Positions 1-5,520 of a stretch of 7,350 nt of DNA are shown here, one piece after another. The notes below the pieces were generated by a model. The model saw nothing but the letters and a program-made list of their open reading frames with translations. It had not been told where the DNA came from and ran no database searches. A program made the translations under genes and the position numbers. Each line of letters begins with the position of its first letter. The first letter of the stretch is position 1. The stretch is from an uncultured Clostridia bacterium (GTDB taxonomy: Bacteria > Bacillota > Clostridia > Oscillospirales > Acutalibacteraceae): the NCBI GenBank assembly GCA_945227095.1, contig CALYOC010000027.1, positions 1-7,350 on the forward strand. Reading direction: 5' to 3'.

Positions 1-1
1 G

Positions 2-55
2 GTTGTCAGCCACAAGATTACTAATGTTATGGGCTGCGACGGCAAAAACGGTTAA
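2..55 (+). CDS. C-terminal end of an upstream protein (partial, 5' end outside window)
   Basis: Seventeen codons are open from the left edge and end at TAA 53-55, reading VVSHKITNVMGCDGKNG. Among the frames open here this one is preferred because it stops 36 bases before a strong + strand terminator (91-124). Frame 3 is also open across the edge, but its product (rich in Leu, Ala and Trp) stops inside the AT-rich stretch. The fragment is too short to name a family. Confidence 0.5.
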   Translation, partial: VVSHKITNVMGCDGKNG

Positions 56-90
56 TTGCGTTCTCTAATATAATTTATATATTTTATCTG

Positions 91-135
91 TTAAACCACC
101 GAAATTAGTTTTTCGGTGGTTTAACTTTTCTTTTG
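91..135 (+). terminator. Rho-independent terminator of the upstream gene
   Basis: Perfect 14-bp inverted repeat: arm TTAAACCACCGAAA (91-104), six-base loop (105-110), arm TTTCGGTGGTTTAA (111-124), followed by the T-rich tail CTTTTCTTTTG (125-135). It lies 36 bases after the stop at 55 and closes the upstream transcription unit. The outer A-T pairs also give T-rich sequence on the other strand, so some bidirectional activity is possible. Confidence 0.85.
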
Positions 136-625
136 TTAATAAGTTATATTTTAAATGCTTCGCGTTTAGAAATACAGCGAGTGATTATATAAAACAATAA
201 ATAAATTCACCGCCGTCGTATAGAAATTTCCCTGAAGGCAACGGCGCCGCTTGTGAGAGCCTGCGAATAGCGCTTTTCTTGTGTTCGCAAACGATATCTT
301 TAAACACTCAAGTTTTGAATTTCGTAAGATTTTGTATAAAGTGAAGCAAAGCAGATATGCCGCTGTAATTTTTCGAGGGGGAGCGATAATGTATTTGCTT
401 GTGTACGGCGGCCGTTTTCACGACTTTTTTACCGCGCAGAAATTTTTAGTAAATTTTATATATTTTTTTGCGGGAATTTCTGTTTTTCGGAGTGTGCGAA
501 GGCTTAAAAACGCGGTTTTCGGCGCGTCCTTGCCCGAAAAAGCACGGTTTTTTGTATAAAATTAACAAACAAAACGCTTTAGCGTAGTAAATCGTTGAAA
601 GATATGTAGAAATGATAAAAAAGTC
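125..625. other. Intergenic region of about 500 bases, no confident gene
   Basis: This stretch between the upstream terminator and the transporter promoter is A+T-rich with G+C-richer islands. I see no tRNA, rRNA, CRISPR or insertion-sequence structure. Small features noticed: CGCCGT (211-216) and ACGGCG (241-246) form a short inverted repeat with a 24-base loop. ACGCT (574-578) and AGCGT (581-585) form a tight palindrome. One small ORF (389-559) has a plausible ribosome binding site and is listed separately. The region could be decayed coding sequence or a regulatory spacer, and nothing here decides between them. Confidence 0.5.
389..559 (+). CDS. Possible small hydrophobic protein (56 aa), doubtful
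   Basis: An ATG at 389 follows GGGAG (379-383) with a five-base gap, a credible ribosome binding site, and the frame runs 56 codons to TAA 557-559. The frame also opens further upstream at GTG 281, but no ribosome binding site precedes that codon, so 389 is preferred. The product has one hydrophobic stretch, roughly residues 17-32 (QKFLVNFIYFFAGISV), that could span a membrane once, then a basic segment (RSVRRLK). It is very rich in Phe, which can arise by chance from T-runs in AT-rich DNA. I recognise no family. A weak TATAAA at 335-340 is the only promoter-like element upstream. It could be a real small membrane protein, a gene remnant or a chance ORF. Confidence 0.2.
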   Translation: MYLLVYGGRFHDFFTAQKFLVNFIYFFAGISVFRSVRRLKNAVFGASLPEKARFFV

Positions 626-654
626 TTTACTTTAGCGTGCTAATATGCTAAAAT
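626..654 (+). promoter_or_regulatory. Sigma-A-type promoter of the ABC transporter/racemase operon
   Basis: A -35 box TTTACT (626-631, 4 of 6 matches to TTGACA) and a -10 box TAAAAT (649-654, 5 of 6) are separated by exactly 17 bases. TG at 646-647, one base before the -10 box, makes an extended -10 element. Transcription would start near 661, giving a leader of about 47 bases before ATG 708. An ATG at 645 overlaps the -10 region, which is why that upstream in-frame start is not used. Confidence 0.75.
632..643. promoter_or_regulatory. Candidate operator: palindrome inside the promoter spacer
   Basis: TTAGC (632-636), GT, GCTAA (639-643) is a perfect 5-2-5 palindrome lying wholly between the -35 and -10 boxes, where a bound repressor would block RNA polymerase. 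GCTAA occurs again at 647-651, overlapping the -10 box. The octamer TTTAGCGT (631-638) also occurs at 578-585, 53 bases upstream, close to five helical turns away. That spacing suits cooperative binding or looping, but it is inference. No regulator gene is in the window. Confidence 0.35.
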
Positions 655-707
655 GTAACCACATTAAGCGAGAGACAACGAACACTCGTATGATTTTGGA
701 GGAAATT

Positions 708-1532
708 ATGAAAAACATATGGAAAAAATTATTGGCGGTAGGACTTGCCGCTGCAATCGTTGCTTGTGTATTCGCAGGTTGCGCACAGAAGAACAAAAAC
801 ACAGGTGACAATTCGGCTAAGTCCGAGGGCGATACATTCACGGTAGGCTTCGACGCGGAGTTCCCGCCCTATGGTTACCAGGACGAAAAGACAGGCGAAT
901 ATGTCGGCTTCGACCTTGACCTTGCAAGAGAGGTTTGCAAGAGAAACGGCTGGACCTTCGTAGCACAACCCATTGACTGGGATTCAAAGGACGGAGAGCT
1001 CAACTCCGGAAACATCGACTGTATCTGGAACGGATTTACAAAGGCTCCCAATCTTCTCGACAAATATACTTGGAGTGAGAGCTATATCAACAACTCAATT
1101 ATGATTGCTACTCTTGCAGACAGCGACATCAAGAGCGTTGACGATTTGAAGGGCAAGGTTATCGCTTCCCAATCCGGTTCTTCCGCAGAGACAGCGGTTA
1201 AAGAAGACACCGAGCTTATGTCAAATGTTAAAAACTATGTCAGCATCGGCAACTACCAGGACGCTTATATGCAGCTCAAGGCGGGTGCGTTTGACGCATT
1301 GTTCGTTGACATCGGCGTAGCTAAAACACAGGACGCTAAGAACCCCGGAACATTCAAAATTCTCGACGACCCGTACACAGCGGAGGAATATGCAATCGGC
1401 TTCAAGCTTGGCAGCGAAGCACTCAAGGACCAGGTTCAGACCACACTTAAAGAGATGGTTAAGGACGGCACATTTGCCAAGATTGCCGAGCAGTATGAGC
1501 TCAGCGAGAGTGTATGCCTTGAGGCGGAATAA
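708..1532 (+). CDS. Amino-acid ABC transporter substrate-binding lipoprotein
   Basis: This 274-residue protein is the extracytoplasmic binding component of a polar-amino-acid ABC importer (family 3 solute-binding protein, SBP_bac_3). ATG 708 is chosen because GGAGG (698-702) sits five bases before it and a lipoprotein signal peptide starts there: basic start MKNIWKK, hydrophobic core, lipobox VFAGC with the lipidated Cys at residue 25. In-frame ATGs at 645 and 690 lack a ribosome binding site. The mature protein shows the family opening around residues 44-75 (FTVGFDAEFPPYGY, then VGFDLDLA), a first-lobe segment IDCIWNGFT (103-111), a LKGKVIASQSGSSAE hinge/ligand segment (147-161) and FDALFVDIGVA (195-205), whose Asp201 fits the usual alpha-amino-binding Asp. 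The Arg that normally follows the GFT segment and holds the ligand carboxylate seems to be Asn115 in KAPNLL. First gene of a four-gene operon. The exact ligand is unknown. Confidence 0.9.
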   Translation: MKNIWKKLLAVGLAAAIVACVFAGCAQKNKNTGDNSAKSEGDTFTVGFDAEFPPYGYQDEKTGEYVGFDLDLAREVCKRNGWTFVAQPIDWDSKDGELNSGNIDCIWNGFTKAPNLLDKYTWSESYINNSIMIATLADSDIKSVDDLKGKVIASQSGSSAETAVKEDTELMSNVKNYVSIGNYQDAYMQLKAGAFDALFVDIGVAKTQDAKNPGTFKILDDPYTAEEYAIGFKLGSEALKDQVQTTLKEMVKDGTFAKIAEQYELSESVCLEAE

Positions 1533-1564
1533 AACTTAACTTTAAAGCTTAACTTAATTTTAAC

Positions 1565-1593
1565 TTAAAAGGCGGATTTAATCCGCCTTTTAA
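1565..1593 (+). terminator. Intergenic hairpin, probable attenuator or mRNA-stabilising structure
   Basis: Perfect 13-bp inverted repeat: TTAAAAGGCGGAT (1565-1577), a three-base TTA gap, ATCCGCCTTTTAA (1581-1593). The G+C core followed by only four Ts suggests a weak terminator. It lies between the binding-protein gene and the permease gene. Such hairpins typically let the binding protein be made in excess over the membrane components, by partial termination or by protecting the upstream mRNA from 3' decay. The 85-base gap has no visible separate promoter. Confidence 0.65.
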
Positions 1594-1617
1594 GCGCAAT
1601 ATAAAGAGGATTTATTT

Positions 1618-2280
1618 ATGAACTCAGCACAATTACTATTGATAATAAAGCGTCTTGCAGAGGGTATGCTCACAACTACGGAGATTTTTGCACTGACGCT
1701 CGTGCTTTCTTTACCGCTCGGCTTTGTCTTCTGCTTTATGAGAATGAGTAAGAACAAGGCCCTCAGCACCGTGATGAAGGTTTACATCTCCATTATGCGC
1801 GGAACACCGCTTATGCTTCAGCTGATGGTGGTATTTTTTGCTCCGAGCCTTTTGTTCGGGCTCACCTTGAGCTGGCAGGGTTGGCGGTTTACCGCGGTCA
1901 TAGTCGGCTTCGTGTTCAACTACGCCGCGTATTTTGCGGAGATTTTCAGAGCGGGAATGGAGTCCATATCCCCCGGACAGTACGAGGCGGCAAACATTCT
2001 GGGATTTTCCAAGGGACAGACATTTTTTAAGATTATTTTGCCACAGGTTATTAAAAGAGTTCTTCCGCCGGTGACGAATGAAACCATCACACTTGTAAAA
2101 GACACATCCTTGGCATTTGTACTCTCCGTAATGGAAATGTTCACCGAGGCGAAGCAGATTGTGGCAACGACTTCGAGTATAGCTCCGTTTATAGTCGCCG
2201 CTGTTTTCTATTTCGTTTTCAATGCCATTGTGGCGGCGGTTATGGGAAAAATAGAGAAAAAACTCTCTTACTACAACTGA
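1618..2280 (+). CDS. Amino-acid ABC transporter permease (HisM/GlnP family)
   Basis: A 220-residue inner-membrane subunit that, probably as a homodimer, forms the translocation path for the ligand delivered by the upstream lipoprotein. AGAGGA (1605-1610) lies seven bases before ATG 1618. The family is shown by RGTPLMLQL (61-69), characteristic of polar-amino-acid permeases, and by the cytoplasmic EAA coupling loop with QYEAANILGFSKGQ (121-134) and IILPQ (139-143), which contacts the ATPase. About five membrane segments are visible: residues 21-41, 66-83, 90-110, 160-175 and 187-210. The length is normal for the family. Only one permease gene is present, as in many clostridial amino-acid importers. 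The ATPase gene starts ten bases after the stop, so the two are surely co-transcribed. Substrate specificity cannot be read from this subunit. Confidence 0.93.
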   Translation: MNSAQLLLIIKRLAEGMLTTTEIFALTLVLSLPLGFVFCFMRMSKNKALSTVMKVYISIMRGTPLMLQLMVVFFAPSLLFGLTLSWQGWRFTAVIVGFVFNYAAYFAEIFRAGMESISPGQYEAANILGFSKGQTFFKIILPQVIKRVLPPVTNETITLVKDTSLAFVLSVMEMFTEAKQIVATTSSIAPFIVAAVFYFVFNAIVAAVMGKIEKKLSYYN

Positions 2281-2290
2281 GGAGGAAAAA

Positions 2291-3055
2291 ATGTCAAAGG
2301 TTTTAAGTATGAAAAATATCCGCAAATCCTTTGCGGACAACGAGGTTTTAAAAGATATTTCCTTAGAGGTTGAAAAGGGAGAGGTCGTTGCGATTATCGG
2401 ACCCTCCGGCTCCGGCAAAAGTACATTTTTAAGGTGTGCAACTCGCTTGGAAACCATTGATTCGGGCGAGATTTACTACGGCGACGAGTGCATGGCAAGA
2501 ACCGATGAAAAATCCGGGGTTATATACGCCGACAAGGCGCAAATGAAGAGGATAAACAAGAAATTCTCTCTCGTTTTTCAAAATTTTAACCTCTTTCCTC
2601 ATATGAGTGTTATGAAAAATATAACTTCCTCACCGATAAGCGTTTTCGGCGTTCCGAAGGCACAGGCGGAAAAAACGGCTATGTCGCTTTTGGAGAGAAT
2701 GGGGCTTGAAGACAAGGCGAAGGCATATCCCTGCGAATTGTCGGGCGGACAACAGCAGAGGGTGTCTATCGCTCGTGCGCTTGCGCTCAATCCGGAGATA
2801 CTTTTCTTCGACGAGCCGACCTCCGCACTCGACCCCGAGCTGACCGGAGAGATATTAAAGGTTATCAGAGGTCTTGCCAAGGATAAAATGACAATGGTAA
2901 TCGTAACTCACGAGATGTCCTTTGCAAGAGATGTTGCCGATAAGATAATTTTTATGGACGACGGATATGTCGTTGAGCAGGGAGACGCCAAGGAGCTTAT
3001 AAATAATCCGAAGTCCGACAGACTCAAGGCGTTTCTTTCAAGGTTTGAAAATTAG
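2291..3055 (+). CDS. Amino-acid ABC transporter ATP-binding protein
   Basis: A 254-residue cytoplasmic ATPase that drives the importer, of the GlnQ/HisP type. All motifs are intact and in order: Walker A GPSGSGKST (37-45), Q-loop Gln97 in VFQNFNLFPH, ABC signature LSGGQQQR (150-157), Walker B ILFFDEP (170-176) with catalytic Glu175, D-loop SALD (178-181) and H-loop His207 in VTHEMSFA. GGAGG (2281-2285) sits directly after the permease stop and five bases before ATG 2291. A segment around residues 66-88 (between the Walker A and Q-loop regions) is slightly long for the family but contains no break. The length is normal, with no C-terminal regulatory domain. The next gene, a racemase, follows 39 bases later in the same direction with no terminator between. 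Confidence 0.95.
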   Translation: MSKVLSMKNIRKSFADNEVLKDISLEVEKGEVVAIIGPSGSGKSTFLRCATRLETIDSGEIYYGDECMARTDEKSGVIYADKAQMKRINKKFSLVFQNFNLFPHMSVMKNITSSPISVFGVPKAQAEKTAMSLLERMGLEDKAKAYPCELSGGQQQRVSIARALALNPEILFFDEPTSALDPELTGEILKVIRGLAKDKMTMVIVTHEMSFARDVADKIIFMDDGYVVEQGDAKELINNPKSDRLKAFLSRFEN

Positions 3056-3070
3056 CGGAAAGGTGTTCGG

Positions 3071-3085
3071 CGGGCGGATTGCCCG
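3071..3085 (+). promoter_or_regulatory. Short hairpin before the racemase start
   Basis: CGGGC (3071-3075), loop GGATT, GCCCG (3081-3085) form a 5-bp G+C hairpin ending nine bases before ATG 3095. The racemase start has only a weak purine stretch (GAAAGA, 3085-3090) as ribosome binding site, unlike its neighbours. The hairpin may lower translation or may be chance. Confidence 0.25.
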
Positions 3086-3094
3086 AAAGATTTT

Positions 3095-3826
3095 ATGGAA
3101 AATATAATTATTGCTTCTGCGGTGGGAAATGTGACGGCGTTTGTGCTCACCCCTACCGAAAAAAGTGAATATTCCGGCGTTGCCCTGCAAATAATGAGAG
3201 AAAATCCAAGCGTTGAACAGGTGGCTTTTGTAAAGGAGCCGATATGCGGCGCGGACGGCAGAATCGAACTTATGGGCGGCGAGTTTTGCTGTAACGCGGT
3301 GAGAAGCTTTGCCTGCATTCTCGCGGGAGAGAAAAAGCAGGTTAAAGGTGAATATCTCATCGAGTGCTCCGGAGTTTCCGAGCCGGTCAAGGCGGGAGTC
3401 CTTCCGAGCGGTGAAGCGTATGCAGAACTTCCTCTGCCGCAGAGTATAGGGGAACTTGACGGCACACCACTTGTTAAAATGGAGGGAATAAGTCACCTTA
3501 TATTTAATCGTGCGGCGGATAAATCCATATGCGACGGACTTCGCGAGACGGCGAAAAGGTTAAATGCCGAGGCGTTGGGCGCTATGTTTATCACCGACGG
3601 GGGTGTAACCCCCGTTGTCTATGTGCGGGACACGGACAGTACTGTCTTTGAGGGCTCCTGCGGAAGCGGAGCGGCGGCAATAGCGGCTTTCAATTACTCG
3701 ATTTCGGGCGGCAAAAGGTTGCGAAACGACTTGAACTTCCCGCGCGGGGTTATAAAAGCTGAGGTGCTTCCCGAAGGTGCGCAGTCGCCGAGTGTGAGAA
3801 TAACCTCGGAGATTGAATTTATATGA
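3095..3826 (+). CDS. DapF-fold amino-acid epimerase/racemase, CntK (histidine racemase)-like
   Basis: A 243-residue cytoplasmic protein of the PLP-independent diaminopimelate-epimerase superfamily, in which two cysteines act as the acid/base pair on opposite faces of the alpha carbon. Both are visible: Cys65 in GGEFCCNAVRSFA (61-73), matching the CGNGxR site of DapF, and Cys189 in EGSCGSGAAA (186-195), matching ACGTG. The flanking sequence looks more like staphylococcal CntK than true DapF, as I recall it: EFC-NA after the first strand pair, VEQVAFVKE (40-48), and a C-terminal block with SCGSG. DapF is normally about 270-280 residues, so this is short, as CntK-like proteins are. CntK makes D-histidine for staphylopine. 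The gene sits last in an amino-acid importer operon, suggesting it racemises the imported compound or a relative. No opine synthase lies nearby. Other possible roles: a different amino-acid racemase, or a DapF variant. Fold confidence is high, substrate low. The terminator follows 12 bases after the stop. Confidence 0.85.
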   Translation: MENIIIASAVGNVTAFVLTPTEKSEYSGVALQIMRENPSVEQVAFVKEPICGADGRIELMGGEFCCNAVRSFACILAGEKKQVKGEYLIECSGVSEPVKAGVLPSGEAYAELPLPQSIGELDGTPLVKMEGISHLIFNRAADKSICDGLRETAKRLNAEALGAMFITDGGVTPVVYVRDTDSTVFEGSCGSGAAAIAAFNYSISGGKRLRNDLNFPRGVIKAEVLPEGAQSPSVRITSEIEFI

Positions 3827-3838
3827 GAAAATAATAAA

Positions 3839-3878
3839 CCGAACTTTACAAATTCGTAAAGTTCGGCCTTTTTATTTT
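3839..3878 (+). terminator. Terminator of the transporter/racemase operon, probably bidirectional
   Basis: Perfect 11-bp stem CCGAACTTTAC (3839-3849) and GTAAAGTTCGG (3856-3866) with a six-base loop, followed by CCTTTTTATTTTAT on the + strand. Read from the other strand the stem is followed by TTTATTATTTT, so it can also end the convergent - strand gene whose stop is at 3893. Confidence 0.88.
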
Positions 3879-3892
3879 ATAAATACTCTGAT

Positions 3893-4504
3893 TTAGTCGT
3901 GATGATACTCTCCGTCGTGCCCGTAGATGTCATCTAAGTCAAAGTCGTCGAAGTCATCGTCGTAATCATAATCATAATCATCGTCGTAAATATCATCGAA
4001 AATATCGTTCATTTCCTCCGAGTATTTTGTAGAGAAGTCATCCAATCCTTCCGCGAGCATTTTTGATGCCGTTACCACCATATTTGTCGAAGCGATTGAA
4101 TAAACAACTGACGAGAGAATAAGTGTTATAAGCCACACGATAAAGAAGCTTTTTCTCGTCTTCTTCTTTGCCGCCTTTTCGGGTGCTTCAACAATGGGTG
4201 CGTTTGAAGTTGAGTGGCAGGCGTCGCAGACAAACTGACCCACTTTGAGCGGTTTGCCGCAGACGGTGCAGTATTTGTCACAGGCGTAATTTCTTCTGTT
4301 GAACAAGTAGATAATTCCCGCAATAAATGTGAAAAAGAACACGAGAACACCCCACATTGTCTTGTGCGGATTGTCATTTATCTCACAGTCCTTGACCACC
4401 AAAAGGCAGGCAAAAATACTGCTGGTAAGACTTATAAGACCGGCTAACACAAACACAATATAAGAAGCCATATAAGATGCCATAGCACCATAAAACGCAT
4501 TCAT
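3893..4504 (-). CDS. Membrane protein with zinc ribbon and Asp/Tyr-rich acidic tail, function unknown
   Basis: A 203-residue protein. The start is set at ATG 4504-4502 because AAGGAGA (complement of 4511-4517) lies six bases upstream. The frame extends 23 codons further, but that region holds the promoter. Order of parts: membrane segment 1 (about 14-37), membrane segment 2 (about 50-68), a zinc ribbon CTVC (79-82) and CDAC (93-96) separated by GKPLKVGQFV, a basic linker KAAKKKTRK (110-118), membrane segment 3 (about 119-138), then a tail. The last 38 residues (166-203) contain 18 Asp plus many Tyr and Phe, ending in a His-rich GHDGEYHHD. Clostridia carry many small zinc-ribbon membrane proteins of unknown role. 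The tail could bind divalent metal or a basic partner, which is inference. Single gene, convergent with the racemase operon and divergent from the dehydrogenase. I do not recognise a named family. Confidence 0.8.
   Translation of the reverse strand: MNAFYGAMASYMASYIVFVLAGLISLTSSIFACLLVVKDCEINDNPHKTMWGVLVFFFTFIAGIIYLFNRRNYACDKYCTVCGKPLKVGQFVCDACHSTSNAPIVEAPEKAAKKKTRKSFFIVWLITLILSSVVYSIASTNMVVTASKMLAEGLDDFSTKYSEEMNDIFDDIYDDDYDYDYDDDFDDFDLDDIYGHDGEYHHD
3964..3981. repeat. Hexanucleotide tandem repeat, AATCAT x3, inside the acidic tail
   Basis: Three perfect copies of AATCAT, which on the coding (-) strand give alternating Asp-Tyr codons in the tail of the zinc-ribbon membrane protein. Gain or loss of a unit changes the tail by two residues without a frameshift. 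Confidence 0.7.
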
Positions 4505-4563
4505 AACAAATCTCCTTAAAATATTATAGTAAGTTAAAAAGCATTTAATACCTTTCTGTCTAA

Positions 4564-4592
4564 ATCGTACCACAAACCTGTCGTTGTTTCAA
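4564..4592 (-). promoter_or_regulatory. Promoter of the zinc-ribbon membrane protein gene
   Basis: On the - strand TTGAAA (complement of 4587-4592, 5 of 6 matches) and TACGAT (complement of 4564-4569, 4 of 6) are 17 bases apart, with TGG directly before the -10 box as an extended element. Transcription would start near 4557, leaving a leader of about 50 bases. A TATAAT closer to the gene (complement of 4523-4528) has no good -35 partner and would leave almost no leader. Confidence 0.6.
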
Positions 4593-4617
4593 GTGTAAAT
4601 AATTTTAAAGAAATATG

Positions 4618-4646
4618 TTGATTTATTTTTATTAAAAATGTATTAT
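4618..4646 (+). promoter_or_regulatory. Promoter of the short-chain dehydrogenase gene
   Basis: TTGATT (4618-4623, 4 of 6 matches) and TATTAT (4641-4646, 5 of 6) are separated by 17 bases in very A+T-rich DNA. The predicted start near 4653 gives a leader of about 35 bases with AAGGAG at 4675-4680. The -35 box lies about 25 bases from the -35 box of the divergent gene, so one regulator could act on both. Confidence 0.6.
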
Positions 4647-4688
4647 TAAATTAAGAGATTACATTATTATTAAAAAGGAGTTTTAGTT

Positions 4689-5492
4689 ATGGGCAGATTG
4701 GATTCAAAGGTTGCAATAGTTACCGGCTCTACCAGCGGAATAGGCGTTGGTATAGCTCGCTTATATGCGGCGGAGGGCGCAAAGGTTGTCGTCTGCGGCA
4801 GAAGGCAGGAAAAGGGACAGAGCATTGTTGACAGCATTGTGGAAGCCGGCGGCGAGGCGATGTATCATTTTATGGATATTACAGACCTTGAGAGCATCGA
4901 AAAGCTCTTTGCTGACACCGCCGAAAAATACGGCAGAATTGATATTTTGGTAAACAATGCGGCAAATGTCGCGCTTAAGGACGGCAGAGTTGATGAACTG
5001 ACAATAGATATGTGGGACGCTATTTTCCAGAGCGATATGCGCGGCACATTTTATGCTACAAAATGCGCTATCCCCTACCTTGCGAAGAACGAGAACGGCG
5101 GCTCGATAATCAATATCGGCTCAATGGCTTCCTGCGCGGGAGATTTGAGTTCCACCGCGTATGCGTGCGCAAAGGCGGGCGTAGATATGCTGACAAAATC
5201 TACCGCTTTGCAGTACGGTAAGCAAAATATTCGCTGTAACTGCGTTCGTCCGGGACTTATCGTAACTCCCGAAAATGAGGCATATGTACCGCAGGCGCTC
5301 AAGGATATTTTCCTTAGCAACATTATGGTTAACCGCTACGGCTGCCCGGAGGATATCGGAAATATGTGCTTGTATCTCGGCTCGGACGAGAGCACATATG
5401 TGACAGGACAGGTTGTAAATGTTGACGGCGGACTTAACTCCCATGTACCGACGGTTGCACAGTTCAGAGAGATGAACTCTCGCACATGGTAA
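4689..5492 (+). CDS. Short-chain dehydrogenase/reductase (SDR), classical type
   Basis: A 267-residue cytoplasmic NAD(P)-dependent oxidoreductase acting on an alcohol/ketone pair. AAGGAG (4675-4680) precedes ATG 4689 by eight bases. Rossmann motif TGSTSGIG (12-19), NNAA (89-92), and the catalytic set Ser145 (INIGSMAS), Tyr158 and Lys162 (YACAK) are all in register; the helix-alpha4 Asn position was not checked. Two arginines after the second strand (CGRRQ, 36-40) favour NADP(H) over NAD(H). The C-terminal third (ALQYGKQNIRCN, PGLI, then PEDIGN, SDESTYVTG) resembles, from memory, clostridial 7-alpha-hydroxysteroid dehydrogenase, and a tail of about 20 residues after VDGG goes beyond the core. 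Many SDRs share these stretches, so a steroid or bile-acid substrate is only a hypothesis. FabG is less likely because no fatty-acid synthesis gene is nearby. Own promoter and own terminator, so probably monocistronic. Confidence 0.92.
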   Translation: MGRLDSKVAIVTGSTSGIGVGIARLYAAEGAKVVVCGRRQEKGQSIVDSIVEAGGEAMYHFMDITDLESIEKLFADTAEKYGRIDILVNNAANVALKDGRVDELTIDMWDAIFQSDMRGTFYATKCAIPYLAKNENGGSIINIGSMASCAGDLSSTAYACAKAGVDMLTKSTALQYGKQNIRCNCVRPGLIVTPENEAYVPQALKDIFLSNIMVNRYGCPEDIGNMCLYLGSDESTYVTGQVVNVDGGLNSHVPTVAQFREMNSRTW

Positions 5493-5520
5493 AATCGGTA
5501 AAGGCAGTAATTGTTTATGT

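Noticed and set aside
645..707. Upstream in-frame extension of the binding-protein gene from ATG 645
   Set aside because: ATG 645 overlaps the -10 box of the promoter, has no ribosome binding site, and would put 21 residues before a clean lipoprotein signal peptide.
1711..2457. Long open frame of 248 codons on the - strand
   Set aside because: It lies opposite the permease and ATPase genes, has no ribosome binding site, and its product is low-complexity and basic with no recognisable fold. The + strand genes carry full family motifs.
3038..3496. Overlapping open frames of 137-152 codons on the - strand
   Set aside because: Both are opposite the racemase gene, whose catalytic motifs are intact, and neither product resembles a known protein.
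3095..3826. Racemase gene as an ordinary lysine-pathway dapF
   Set aside because: The catalytic Cys motifs read EFCCNAVR and SCGSG rather than CGNGxRC and ACGTG, the protein is shorter than DapF, and no lysine-synthesis gene is adjacent. Not excluded completely, but less likely.
626..3878. Complete staphylopine-type metallophore locus
   Set aside because: There is no nicotianamine-synthase-like (CntL) or opine dehydrogenase (CntM) gene, and the transporter is of the polar-amino-acid type, not the nickel/peptide type.
4505..4573. N-terminal extension of the zinc-ribbon membrane protein to ATG 4573
   Set aside because: The extension overlaps the predicted -10 region and lacks a ribosome binding site, while ATG 4504 has AAGGAGA six bases upstream.
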